From: Ligula intestinalis
Lineage: Eukaryota; Platyhelminthes; Cestoda; Diphyllobothriidea; Diphyllobothriidae
DNA length: 64,000 nucleotides
Direction of reading: 5' to 3'
Assembly (NCBI GenBank): GCA_036362985.1
Contig: JAYGXS010000002.1
Coordinates: forward strand, 84,797,871-84,861,870
Made by a program: the position numbers and the translations under genes
The notes under the pieces: generated by a model
What the model saw: the letters and a program-made list of their open reading frames with translations, nothing else
Database searches by the model: none
What the model was told of the DNA's origin: nothing
Part shown: positions 46,606 through 56,418 of the stretch, piece by piece
Layout: each line of letters opens with the position of its first letter
How positions within the stretch are numbered: position 1 is the stretch's first letter

Positions 46606-46833
46606 CTCAGGTTGTCATGATATGGCGTTATAAGGGACATATATTTCGAGGAATACCCTACACAAGCGCTCTCAAGTGAGACACCTAGGCAAAACTGTTG
46701 TATTGTTAGGATTTTGTCTGTTTCCCTTACCGACGCAAAATACGTTACCGCTTAAAGGCTACGCCCTATGCCTGCTCACTTCTCGCTGTCAGTCGAAAAC
46801 AGTTTTGACTTTAGTTGGGGGGATGGCAGTGGG

Positions 46834-46990
46834 GGCCTCGTAGCTCAGTTGGTGAGAGCGTTGGCTGTACTAAAGCCTTCCCCTTGCTGGAATGGATTAG
46901 AATCCCACCGGGGCCGGACATTTTTTAACAAATGGGTCAAACCAGTTTGGATTTTACTCTTGTATTTTACCTCAGGACAATTCTGCCCGT
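46834..46990 (+). mobile_element. SINE-1 core and tail
   Basis: GGCCTCGTAGCTCAGTTGGT, GAGAGCGTTGGCTGTACTAA and GGATTAGAATCCCACCGGGG (one change in the B box), then the TTTTTTAACAAATGGGTCAA tail. The A box and acceptor arm are the best kept in the window. Confidence 0.75.
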
Positions 46991-46999
46991 ACACTTTCG

Positions 47000-47550
47000 T
47001 AGCCTGACTCTCAGCTCGCAGTAAGCCAGTCAACATAACAAGACACACACTGGGCAGACTGCGCTGTCCAAGTTATCCTGTCAGTTGGTAACTCTTAGAG
47101 TCGCGGCTTTTAGCGCACTGTGATAGCTTTAAGCGCATGAGATTGTTTTTAGTGATGGAATAAATGCGCTGAGGGTTGACCTCACTCTCTCCCCCACTGC
47201 TAGCAACAAGCCACCGCCTAGCTGATCGGTCGCCTGAGATGGGATTAGCGCAGTGCTAAAAAGCAAAAAAATTCGGAGATGAGCTTTTTAGAGCGGGTTG
47301 TGCAAGGGAAGAAGGAAAAAAGCATAGAGGCTGATCACGCCACAAGCTTCCGCACCTACACAACCGCGATTTACAGCAGTCAACCAAAAAAGGACAGACA
47401 ACACCAATCCCCGTGATGTGTGTGACTCCAGCATGCAGGTTGGTGGATGCAGTGCTCCGTGCAGCAACCCAAGAACCCCTGTTAGTAAGGAGGACTTGCA
47501 TGTCACGGAAATTCATCATCAGGCAGGTACATGACATGGGGGATAAAAAT
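47000..47550. other. No recognisable content
   Basis: The minus-strand frame at 47256-47537 lies just beyond the PLE-C stop codon and may be 3' flanking sequence of that element; no motif supports it as a gene. Confidence 0.3.
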
Positions 47551-47552
47551 GG

Positions 47553-48225
47553 TCAGTTAATTGCAGTGTCTATATAATCGTCAGGTTGGGGGGGAATGAA
47601 GGAGGTTAGTGGGTGAGGGTAATTAAGTAGCTGGGTTTTTCCTCGTCTCGTGAATGCTGGCGCCTGCGTGGGTAGGATGTTGGTTGCGATGCGCAGAGAA
47701 GACAGGGGTATGTTCTGATGGTCAGCGGGTCGAGGCCTGTATGTCAGCCGCGTAGCTTGAGCTTGACTATTTTCCGTGGCTTCGTTTTGCGTGTTTTCGG
47801 ACGACGTATCTTCAGTGGGCGTGGGATTTTCGCGTGCAGTCGGCCAAGGGAGGCAGATTGTTTGTACCAGCGCCTTTTGACAGTATAGACTGGGGTTTGC
47901 TAACGTGATTGCCACTGTCTCTGCTGTGGCTTACACCCGCTTGCGCAGGCCTTTGGAGTAGTGTGTCGGTGTGTGGTATATGACCCGAAAGTCTTCTCTC
48001 GCGTCTTCTTGGTGGTTCGTATCAACTAGGTGGGCGAGGATTGAACTTGAGATCGGTCTATTCTCTCATTTGCTGAGCCATGCCGGTATGTTCTCGCGTA
48101 TTCTCTTCTCCAGACTTCGCGTTGTTCGGCCTATATATCCCGCTCCACAGGAGCAGGTGAAAGAATAGATGCACATCGATGTGGCCTGAAACGGTAGTCT
48201 GTCTTTACCGCCCATTCATAGAAGG
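47553..48225 (-). mobile_element. Penelope-like element fragment (family PLE-C), GIY-YIG domain with intact C-terminus
   Basis: The minus strand from about 48210 reads GKDRLPFQATSMCIYSFTC, CSCGAGYIGRTTRSLEKRIR, ENIPAWLSK, a stop, then SSILAHLVDTNHQEDARES, a frame change, and a 120-aa open C-terminus from 47915 to a TAA at 47553 (ATAETVAITLANPSLYC, then a Pro/Thr-rich tail). The GIY-YIG core GYIGRT is present, with the following Arg. This tail is longer than in the copy at 19.1 kb. Confidence 0.85.
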
Positions 48226-48299
48226 GGAGAATTAGTGAAGAGCATTCGCAAGTGTCTTTGTCTCGCAAGTGGCTTTTTGTCAAACTCCAGAGGGGGGGA

Positions 48300-48470
48300 G
48301 CAATTACGTATAAATCGAAGGCTTAGTTTAGGATTGGGCTTAAGGTGGGCATCATGTTAGGGGTTGAGGCTTGGGCTTGTGTTAACTGCAAGGTTTTAAG
48401 TTTAGGACAGGGCAGGATTAGGATTAAATAAACACTTTAGTTTCATGTTAGGGTCAGTGTTGAAGTTAAT
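48300..48470 (+). repeat. Degenerate TTAGGG-flavoured tract
   Basis: Many near-copies of GTTAGGG, GGCTTAG and GGATTAG occur over about 170 bp (ATGTTAGGGGTTGAGGCTTG; AGGATTAGGATTAAATAAAC; CATGTTAGGGTCAG). It is too degenerate for a fresh telomere seed. It may be an old interstitial telomeric or simple repeat. Confidence 0.35.
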
Positions 48471-49360
48471 ACACGGGCATATTTATCCTCTCTGAAATTT
48501 ATCACAAGGTCTCGATGGTTCTATTCCCCTGTCCTGTTTAGGCCACCATATAATGCATCTTTACCCATGTCCTTATACACAGTATTTCAAACTACTACGA
48601 ATTTACTGTGTCACAGCCACCCGCCTGGATCTGTACCATTACGACCGCTTATAGCAGTTTTTCTGCTCAAAGACGACCATAAAGACCCTCGACGCCACTT
48701 CACTGTTAATTTACATTTATGACCAGGTCTGCCGGACTCTAGGGACTCCAATCTGAGAGCATTTAAACGCCAACCCTTACTATATAGTAAATCTGACGCT
48801 GTTGACTCTTGGACGAGGTGCTGCATGGCTTGGCTTGACAAGTTGTCACCTTGCGCTTCTATCCATGCTCCGGGGTCAGCCCAGTTTGCACGTATGTGGT
48901 GGGCTGAGGTTCGGGTGCCCCGTGCTCCCTGGCCTGTGGGATTTCAGCCGCTCACCTTTTTTTGCGAAAACCCGTGTGTTTCGCAGGCATCGGTTGGTGT
49001 GTGGCACACGATGTCAGACTGTGTGGTTTCGTTTTGGCAGTCATTGCCCCCCCCTCTCCTGAATATGGGGATGACAGGTGCAGTCCGTTTAAAGTAACCC
49101 TAATCTGTTGCAAGGAGACTCATACTAGCCTCCCATTTCGAGACCCAGTGCACCTGTCTCTCTGTCCTGCAACCGAGCATACTACTAGTATAGTCGTTAG
49201 GCGGGGCGCTGAAATACGCTTCGTCCCTCTCGTAGTAGCTATTGCGATTGTCACCGCCTATAGAGTTGTTTCTTTCCAAAATAATTTTTCGGCTATTTGG
49301 GAGAACTTGCGTATAAGGTCACAGCATTTGAGTGTAATATAAAATAAACAGCAGACTGAT
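48470..49360. other. No recognisable content
   Basis: Overlapping open frames at 48802-49342 in three phases are not supported by any motif. Confidence 0.3.
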
Positions 49361-49363
49361 GAC

Positions 49364-49860
49364 TGCTATAACGGTGGCTTCAGTGGTGTCACCGTCTAGT
49401 TACGCCCGTTGGAATCCCCAAGGAAGAACACAACTTTGGAATCCGTCCGGACGAGAAATTATTGTGTACAAAACCCGGAGTTGTTTTCTCGGGTGATAGT
49501 TGCCGCTGGCTGATCTTCAGCGCGCTGAATGTCCCCGCTTCGGGGCAAGCCCCGACAATCGGGGAGCGGACTCGCGGTGTTCTCGCAGTCCGTGTGTGCA
49601 ACTCACTGTCTGAGAGGTGACGGGCTTATAAAGGATTATCAAGCGCGTTCTCTGGTGGCCTGATAGGCCGCATTGGGATTACTGCGATCAGTGGGCTCGC
49701 GTATATTTGTGTCCTCACCAGAGGTTAAGGTCATCGCACATGGACAGTCATCGCACGTAGGCGGTCAGAGCAAGGAAACAAAGACATTTTGGTAGGCCCG
49801 GCGCCTCAGGAAAGCCTACAAATGAATGGTTTTCACACTTCTTTGTCAGGCTCCCGATGA
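49364..49860 (+). mobile_element. Second copy of the LTR family, diverged
   Basis: Matches the solo LTR at 15156-15666 from TG-TATAACGGTGG onward, including GTTGGAATCCCCAAGGAAGA, GTCCCCGCTTCGGGGCAAGC, a TATAAA box at about 49627 and AGGAAAGCCTACAAATG. The 3' end and a target duplication are not clear. No internal region lies next to it. Confidence 0.7.
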
Positions 49861-50660
49861 AGCTTCCGTCATGTCCAAAATTGTTTCTTATGGAGAGAGC
49901 CGACTAACAAATGAAGTTATCAGTTAACAGTAGTATCCGAAACAGAATTTTCTCGCGCCGTCTGTTTAGTCTGCCCCCATTTAACTTGCTTTAAACCGTT
50001 ACTATTTTTTATAAATTTTTTGATCAGGAAGGAAAATCACACTGCATTTAGAGTATTTTTAACAGGAAGGTATGATTTCAACTTTTTCAAATTTTAGTAG
50101 GAGCGCTGTGACTGCATTTTTTACGCAAATCCCCATGAGCACTTACGACCTCGCATGGCACGCCTAGAGACTGTCTATTCACGGAGTCGTTTCAACTTGC
50201 ACACACTTGTCTATCTGAGGTAGTATTACTGCAAGCAGGAATGTGGCCTGTAATGTTCACTTGAAGGGCAGAAAACTGTAGAACCGATTAACTTTTGTTC
50301 TGCACACATACTTAACCCTTAATACCGTGATCCATTTTCTCCGGTCGAAGGATAACTAAGCGTGTGTGTCCACCCCACCTGCCACGCTACGCTACAACCA
50401 AGTGTCGAACACCTCTACCCTCCTCTGTCTTAGCCCCTTAGACTATAAAAGCATGCCCGCTGAATGCCTTCAACTCTAGCCTTACTACTTACTGTTTATT
50501 GGATATTAAAACTTGTTACTCTGCCCCCTTCCCTATATTACTGTAAGCGTTTGGATAATATAAAAAGTGGATAAGTCTAACTTGACTCCTTAACTGCTTT
50601 CATGGCCATCGTCGCTGAATTGAAAGCAAACAGATGGGTTGGCCACCCGGTTGGACACTA
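49860..50660. other. Unclassified; TATA-containing AT-rich sequence
   Basis: Includes CTATAAAAGCATG at about 50443 and AT-rich surroundings. No transcript or element could be assigned. Confidence 0.3.
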
Positions 50661-50699
50661 TGTCCAATGACAGACGGGGGAAGCAGCATCTTATAACCT

Positions 50700-50975
50700 A
50701 AAAACCAAGCCTAGCATTGATGTGCTCCGAGCCTCAAACATGTACTTTATTCAGAATAGCATAAATCCAGGTGTCAACTCCTACCTGACATCGAGGGAAC
50801 ACGAGCCTAGCGCTGACTCTAATCAGTGTCATTTCTGACCAAGCTATGCTGTGGTCAGGGCTCCAAGCTTATACTTTCTCGGAATAGATTAAGCCCAGAT
50901 TCATACTCCTTGTTGATATCAATGGGGTATGAGCCTCAGCATTGACCTTAATCAACATCACCTCTGAAAAATGGT
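50700..50975 (+). repeat. Degenerate tandem repeat, unit about 110-125 bp
   Basis: GAGCCT-AGC-TTGA strings recur at about 50709, 50811 and 50934, with intervening sequences of the type GAATAG-ATAA-CCAG-T-AACTCCT. Weak and diverged. Confidence 0.4.
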
Positions 50976-51216
50976 AGCGCCAGTACTACTAACGCTCCCG
51001 CTAGCTATTAGTAGTACAAATAGTAGTAGCCGTATCAGGCTCGGCCTCTTTGAGCCTGTCTTGCCACCTGCTAAGAGTCAGTGAGGCTAGGTATTGTGGT
51101 GGTACCCGCACAAAGTTTACTGTCACTTAAGCCTAAGTTAGGCGGTGTTTCTGGCTTGCACTGGAGAAAACGGCCAACGCTGAGTCCCGTTTGGTATTGT
51201 TGCCCCCCCTCCCCCC

Positions 51217-51659
51217 GGGCGAAGGTAAAGAGTGCGTTCGGCGCCAACTGCATCCACTTTCACCATGATCTACCCCCTAAGACTGTCACCTTCTGTAACA
51301 AACTGTTGGTGGACTTAATCGAAATTGATTTTTGAGCACACAGGCATGACTGCCAAAATTTCTTTGTGTAATATACTCTTTTTTCTCAACCCCATATTAC
51401 GGCGATGGCAGCTTTGGCATAGTTACTGCCTAACCCCGGGCGATGGTTCAGAGTGTGGTCACGCCCATTACGTCCGCATCACTATGACCTACCCCCTGAG
51501 ACTGCCAACTTCTGTACCAACCTGTTGGCGGAGTTTATCGAAATCGATGGTCGAACACACACACACATAACCGCCAAAATTTCTTTGTTTAGCATAATCT
51601 CTATTTTTTCAACTCCATATTCCGGCGATAGCAGCTACGGCATAGTTTCTGCCTGAGCA
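51217..51659 (+). repeat. Two-unit tandem repeat, period about 221 bp
   Basis: Unit 1 from 51217 (GGGCGAAGGTAAAGAGTG) and unit 2 from 51438 (GGGCGATGGTTCAGAGTG) share TACCCCCTAAGACTG / TACCCCCTGAGACTG, CTGTTGG, GCCAAAATTTCTTTGT and the following TTTTTTCAAC-CCATATT-CGGCGAT block. It lies immediately upstream of the GC-rich region before the psq-type gene. Confidence 0.8.
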
Positions 51660-51699
51660 TGGCCCCTTTTCTCGTTTCTCAGCAGACTTTCCTTCTTGT

Positions 51700-52590
51700 G
51701 ACTGCTGAAAGACCAGCCATGACATACAGGCAGGGTGCCTCGCCCCCCCCCCTCTCCCGATCTCTCCGGAAAGATCAGTTTTGCTGAGGGCCGCTGCTGC
51801 AGAAAGATGCTGAGTAGTTGCATCTTCTGCCACGTATTTCCTCCGGCACTTCACCACTGTTGTTGTTGGTGGTGTTGGTGCGGCCGTACGACCGACACCA
51901 TCGTCGTTGCCGTCGTCGTCGTCGTTGTAGTAGCCGTCGGCGTGGTGCGCACGTACGCTCAGAGCAGCCTGTTGCGCGTGCACGCCTCGCGTCGCGTGCG
52001 TACGTGTGTGCACTGCACTGCACAGTTGTGTGTGACAGCTTGAGCACACAGCTGCGGCGCAGCGCGGCGGGCTTGCGCGCACTTCACACACAGACAGTGG
52101 CCGGCCCTAGTTAAAATTATATCGTGGCTGTCACGCCCCCCTATCCCCCTCTCTCTCGCTCGTCGCCCCCTCTTCTGTGAGTGTGTGTGTGTGTGTGTGT
52201 GTGCGGCTCTGACTGCACAGTCAGTCGACCAATCAGCTGTAGCACTCAAAGTCCGCCCACTGAGTTGCGCGCTCTCTTCACGTGCACACACACAGACGCG
52301 CGCAGATGCTGTGTGCTCTGTTTGGGCGCTCAGACTGGCATCACCGAACTTTGCTCTATTGCACCGCCGCATTAGACGACGACGTCTGCGGTTGAATCAG
52401 CTTGCTCGCTCTCCGCTGCTGCTACTGCTGCTGCTGCTCACGCCTAGAGAGAGAGTGGGTGAGAGAACGCCTCTCTGGCTGTCTGTGACCTATTTATTGG
52501 CTGGTGCGTGGGCCATCCGTATTACAGCCGCGCGCCATAGCAGCTCATTCTTCGGCTACTCGCTCTCAGTTGCTGGTACCTACCTCTATG
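51700..52590 (+). promoter_or_regulatory. CpG-rich promoter region of the psq-type gene
   Basis: GC-rich, with dense CpG, an imperfect (TCG)n run (51898-51930), a (GT)n microsatellite (52178-52203), CTG runs (52415-52440), a C run (51744-51756) and an ATTTATTGG string at about 52491. Open frames on both strands here are all low-complexity. The position directly upstream of an 817-codon gene suggests promoter and 5' UTR; no transcription start can be fixed. Confidence 0.5.
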
Positions 52591-52596
52591 GCGAGT

Positions 52597-55500
52597 ATGG
52601 ATCCGGTGCCCAATTGTTCCGCTAGCATCCCCAGTCGCAGTACGCATTCACACAATCGTGAAAATCTGGCCGGTCTCTCTGCTGCGGCAGTAGCAATGTC
52701 CCCGGTCGGTGCTAAGGTGGAACCGCCGACCCCATCAGACACACCCCAACCTACCTTCCAGAACTGCATTTTTGGCGGTTTACAGCAGTCACAACCAGTA
52801 CAACCGCAACCCATGGAGGAGGGAGTTGAGGTGGCCCCGGTGACATCACCCTCGCATATAGAGTCGAAAATGGATATGCTTCCATCCGCAGGCACACCTA
52901 TTGGCGACTCCTCGGGGGCCGATCTCTCTACTGTCCAATTTCAGCCCATTGATCCCAAATCCACTCGCTCTTCACCCCCGCCCTCAGCGTCTACTTCTAC
53001 CACTGCTTCTAGTTCACCAGCCAAACGTCCGAGACACAAACCCGGAGAGCGCAGGGAACTCCTCTTGCTGGCTGTGAATGACGTCCTGAGTCAGTCCATT
53101 TCAATGCGAAAGGCAGCCCAACGCTATAATCTAGCCAAATCTTCTCTCTGTGATTTCGTCCGCAAGAACAACATCCAACTTCCCAACAACCGATACAAGA
53201 CTGCCTCCTCAACTCCCGCAACACAGGCCAAGGCGACTCCCGTCTTGGAGTCTGCCAGTCCACAGACATTAGACACCCAAACCGAGGCAGTGTGTGATAC
53301 GGCAACGGCGGCCGGTGATTCCTGCCATTCAGATACCGGCCCCGATAGGAATGGTTCCTCCTCTCCACAGAGCGGCGGTCCTCTAAAGTTGCCCCTTAAC
53401 CCGGCTGCTGTAGCTGCGGCCAGATCCTTCCTCAACGGTCTCTCAGTTCAGTCAACCATCGGCACTGCAGTCGGTGATCCCCTTTCGGTTATTTCAACTA
53501 GCGCTACTGGTGCTACCTCAGCAAACGCTGGCACCGTTGAAGCCAGGCAGGAAGCACGCTGCTCACGACCCACCGGCTTATCCCTAAACGATCATCGCCT
53601 CTTCTCCACTGCCTCAACCCCACCTACCAGCAGTGCTAACCTCGCGGCTTGCCCTCGCATGGAGAGTCCCTGGCACAACGTATCTGGCCTACCGACTCAG
53701 GTGCCCATTGGGAACTGGGGTGTATGGCCCTTGATGAATCCGAAAAATACAAACCTTACTCACTTTGTTAGCAACGGCAGTACCAACAACAACAGCACAG
53801 CAGCATCCGCAGCAACAACAACCACTGCTAGCCTCTGTAAGGTTCCAGTATCCCTTATTGCGGAATCCCCTCGGTCCTCCCCTGTTTCTGCAACGTGTAC
53901 TGTCTCAGATGACACAGTTATGCAGATGGCCGGCCGCTTTTCCGACGTAAGCCGTGTATTTACGCCCTATTGTAATGCATTTTGTGCTGCTACGTTAACT
54001 TTCGATAGACCCTACGGGCCTGGTATTTAGGATTCGTTGTTTTTCTAGTATTATTGTTTGATTAGACTTATTTTTGTCCTTTCTGAGCCGTTTTTTTCAT
54101 ACGCTGTTGCTAGTAACTAGTAGGGGTTTTATATCTGTCTGAGTAGTGACTGTCTTATGTTTGCGCAGTCGGAGTTTTGATTGGGAATTGGTGTCTAGTA
54201 GCAATTATAATACACCATTTACGGGGTTTTCTCTCGGTTTAGAGGGCATGAACGGACTTCGAACGTTAACTGGCGGAAATCTTGTCATTTCTGTCTCTCG
54301 GGTTGCCGATATGCGCGCCGCCTGAACTAGCATTCGATCTCACACGAAGATGGAATCACTGAGGAAAGGAAAAATTCGTAGATAGTCGTCTGCCTTCGGC
54401 ACGTACCAATTCGTTCCAGTGCTCGATCGTTTGTCTTCTTTACCGCTACTAGCCATTAGCTGTCATGACTGCACCTCTTCTTGTCTTATGCGGTTGAAAC
54501 CCAGAGGTATTTTCTGTTGTCCAGAGCATGTGATTTAGATTTATAATGTTTTGTCAGCATTCCCGGGAGGGTTATCCTCCGATTCCTTGCGTATGGTTCC
54601 CACAACTAAAATGAAACACGATTGGCAGCCATTTGAAACATGGAGAAAGAGGCGAGATTTTCAACTACCAATAAAAAGAGTAGTATGGTATCTGCAGAAA
54701 AAGCAAAATCCGACACTCGCGTACATCCTTTTTCTCATCGAGAGGATTAATAAAACCTGCAAGCTTTTTCGATTGCTCTCGGGACTCTAAGTCGCTCGCT
54801 ATTGGTTCAGTAGGTCTGATGATTTTTGCAGAAGGGTTGAACATTGAGTAAGGTGGAATTTTAACGCCGGTGAATAATGCACTATCAGTCATTTCACAGT
54901 TTAATTACTTACTATCCATTTTTCTCCCTCGAAGGCTTCATTCCTCCGATCTGGGTTTCGAATCTCCACTATTGAGGTCAGAGTATCTGTTGAAATGGCA
55001 GAAGCGTCTGACATTTTCTAGTCGATAGCACAGCTGACTTCTGGACAATATCAGTCGTTTCACAGTTTATGTTGACCTTTCTTGCTTACCCTCCACTTCC
55101 TGCCGAGCAGCAGGCTACATTCCTTCGAGCTGGGTTTCGAACCTGCACCCTTGAGGTCATAGTATCAGCTAAAATGGTGGGAGCGTCTGACATTTTCTGG
55201 TCGGTAGCGCAGCTGACTTCTCGTCTGGCGGCATGCTTATTTATTCGCGTGCCAAGACGAACACCTTCGTCTCGTCGTCGCCTGCGCTGATAGTGCCCAT
55301 TTCACTTCTTCTAGCCGAGTGCCGTAGTCGTGACTGCTGCAACTTCGGGCTCAGCTTCCGAGCTTGTGCCCTCGTGCTCTCGTGAAGAGAACAGCTCAGT
55401 CCCCCCACCCATAACCGCTGCAGCTGACCTCCCTAACTGCGAGACCTCTCGTATTTCCGGGGTCAGTACTGCTATTTCTGTGGCCGTCACTGATTCCGCA

Positions 55501-56418
55501 CCTGCCTGCACCACCGCGACAGCCGTAAACTGTTCTGGGTTGCCAGCCAACCTCGCCTTCACCTCACTTATCCACGCGGCCGCTGCAGCCAACGGCACTG
55601 GTTCATTGAACGCCCTCCTTCCTGCTATTGTGACCACAACCACTACTACTACTACCTCTATCCCGCAGTCAGGTGAGAACGCCTATATTGCCGGTCGTGC
55701 TGCTGCCACCGTGACTGCGCCGGGCTTCGTCCCGCCGGTTGTCGCGCCCTCCGCTGCTGCTGCGGACTATCTCGCTCGCTCCGGTCTGGCGACCTCTGAC
55801 TTCTTTCCGGCCGCCGCGGGCATCTCCCTGTCGCCCTCAGTGGCCGCCTTCGGAGCCCTCCTCTCCGCCTCCCACCAGGCGCCCCCGCCAGTGCCCACAC
55901 CCACCAACCCCCTTGTTGGTGATTTAGCCTCTGTGGCGATCGCACGCTCCCTGCTCCAGTCCTCACCTGGCACCGCCGTCGGCCCCAACCCCACCGGACT
56001 GCCCTTCCCACTGCAGACGCCGGCAGTTGGCGAGCCACAGCACCAGCACCAACAGACCTCCTCTCCCGCCGAGGCTGTCCTGAAGGGATTCAGCTTGCCG
56101 ACCGAACAACAGCAGCCAACATCAGACTTGGCAGCTGCTGCCGGCACAAGCAACGCTGACAGTGGCGAACGTACTGCTGCCATTTCAGCCGCGGACTACC
56201 TGAAGGTTGCAGCTCTCGTCTCCCAACTGCCGGATCTGTTTGAAGCTACCCAGTCGCCGAATTCGCTCATCTACCAGATCCAACAGAAGCTCCTGAGTGG
56301 TGTCTTTCCGGCTAACAACCCGATTGTTGTTGGTAGCGGTTGTCCACAGGGTTCAACAGTCAGGGGCTTGACCCAGCTTGCTCCTACTAACCAGCAGATG
56401 CCCGCAAAGGTTAGCTGA
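52597..56418 (+). CDS. Psq-type helix-turn-helix protein, putative transcription factor, two exons
   Basis: Exons 52597-53946 and 55315-56418 give 817 aa. The donor GAC|GTAAGC and acceptor CACTTCTTCTAG are both phase 0 and restore a single frame. A Pipsqueak-type HTH lies at about residues 143-200 (53023-53196): ERRELLLLAVNDVLSQSISM, RKAAQRYNLAKSSLCDFVRK. Basic residues (KRPRHKPGERR) precede it. Such domains bind DNA in insect and flatworm nuclear factors. The rest is Ser/Thr/Ala/Pro-rich, with Asn runs near residue 420 and a conserved-looking ADYLKVAALVSQLPDLFEAT block near the C-terminus. No BTB or other domain is seen. I chose the ATG at 52597 because it has A at -3 and G at +4; one at 52588 in the same frame has a weaker context. 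If the intron is retained, translation stops at 54030. Target genes and function are unknown; I do not recognise an orthologue. Confidence 0.8.
53947..55314 (+). other. Intron of the psq-type gene
   Basis: 1368 bp, phase 0. The left part is AT-rich. The right part holds a tandem duplication (54885-55225). The first 84 bp continue the exon 1 frame to a TAG at 54028-54030. Confidence 0.7.
54885..55225 (+). repeat. Two-unit tandem repeat with B-box-like strings, period about 165-175 bp
   Basis: Both units have AT-TCAGTC-TTTCACAGTTTA, GAGGTCA-AGTATC, AAATGG-AGCGTCTGACATTTTC and CAGCTGACTTCT. Each has a GGGTTTCGAA string (54952 and 55131), whose reverse complement resembles a tRNA B box. It may be a SINE dimer. 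Confidence 0.6.

Noticed and set aside
46834..46916. Functional tRNA genes
   Set aside because: The tRNA-like cores share a common leader and tail in all copies, have mismatched arms and an extended variable region, and are dispersed. They are better explained as SINE cores.
51609..52372. Several overlapping open frames before the psq-type gene
   Set aside because: All frames on both strands are open because the sequence is GC-rich and repetitive. None has a recognisable domain.
55739..56183. Long frames on both strands over the second exon of the psq-type gene
   Set aside because: The plus-strand frame continues exon 1 through good splice sites. The others are complements or shifts of GC-rich coding sequence.
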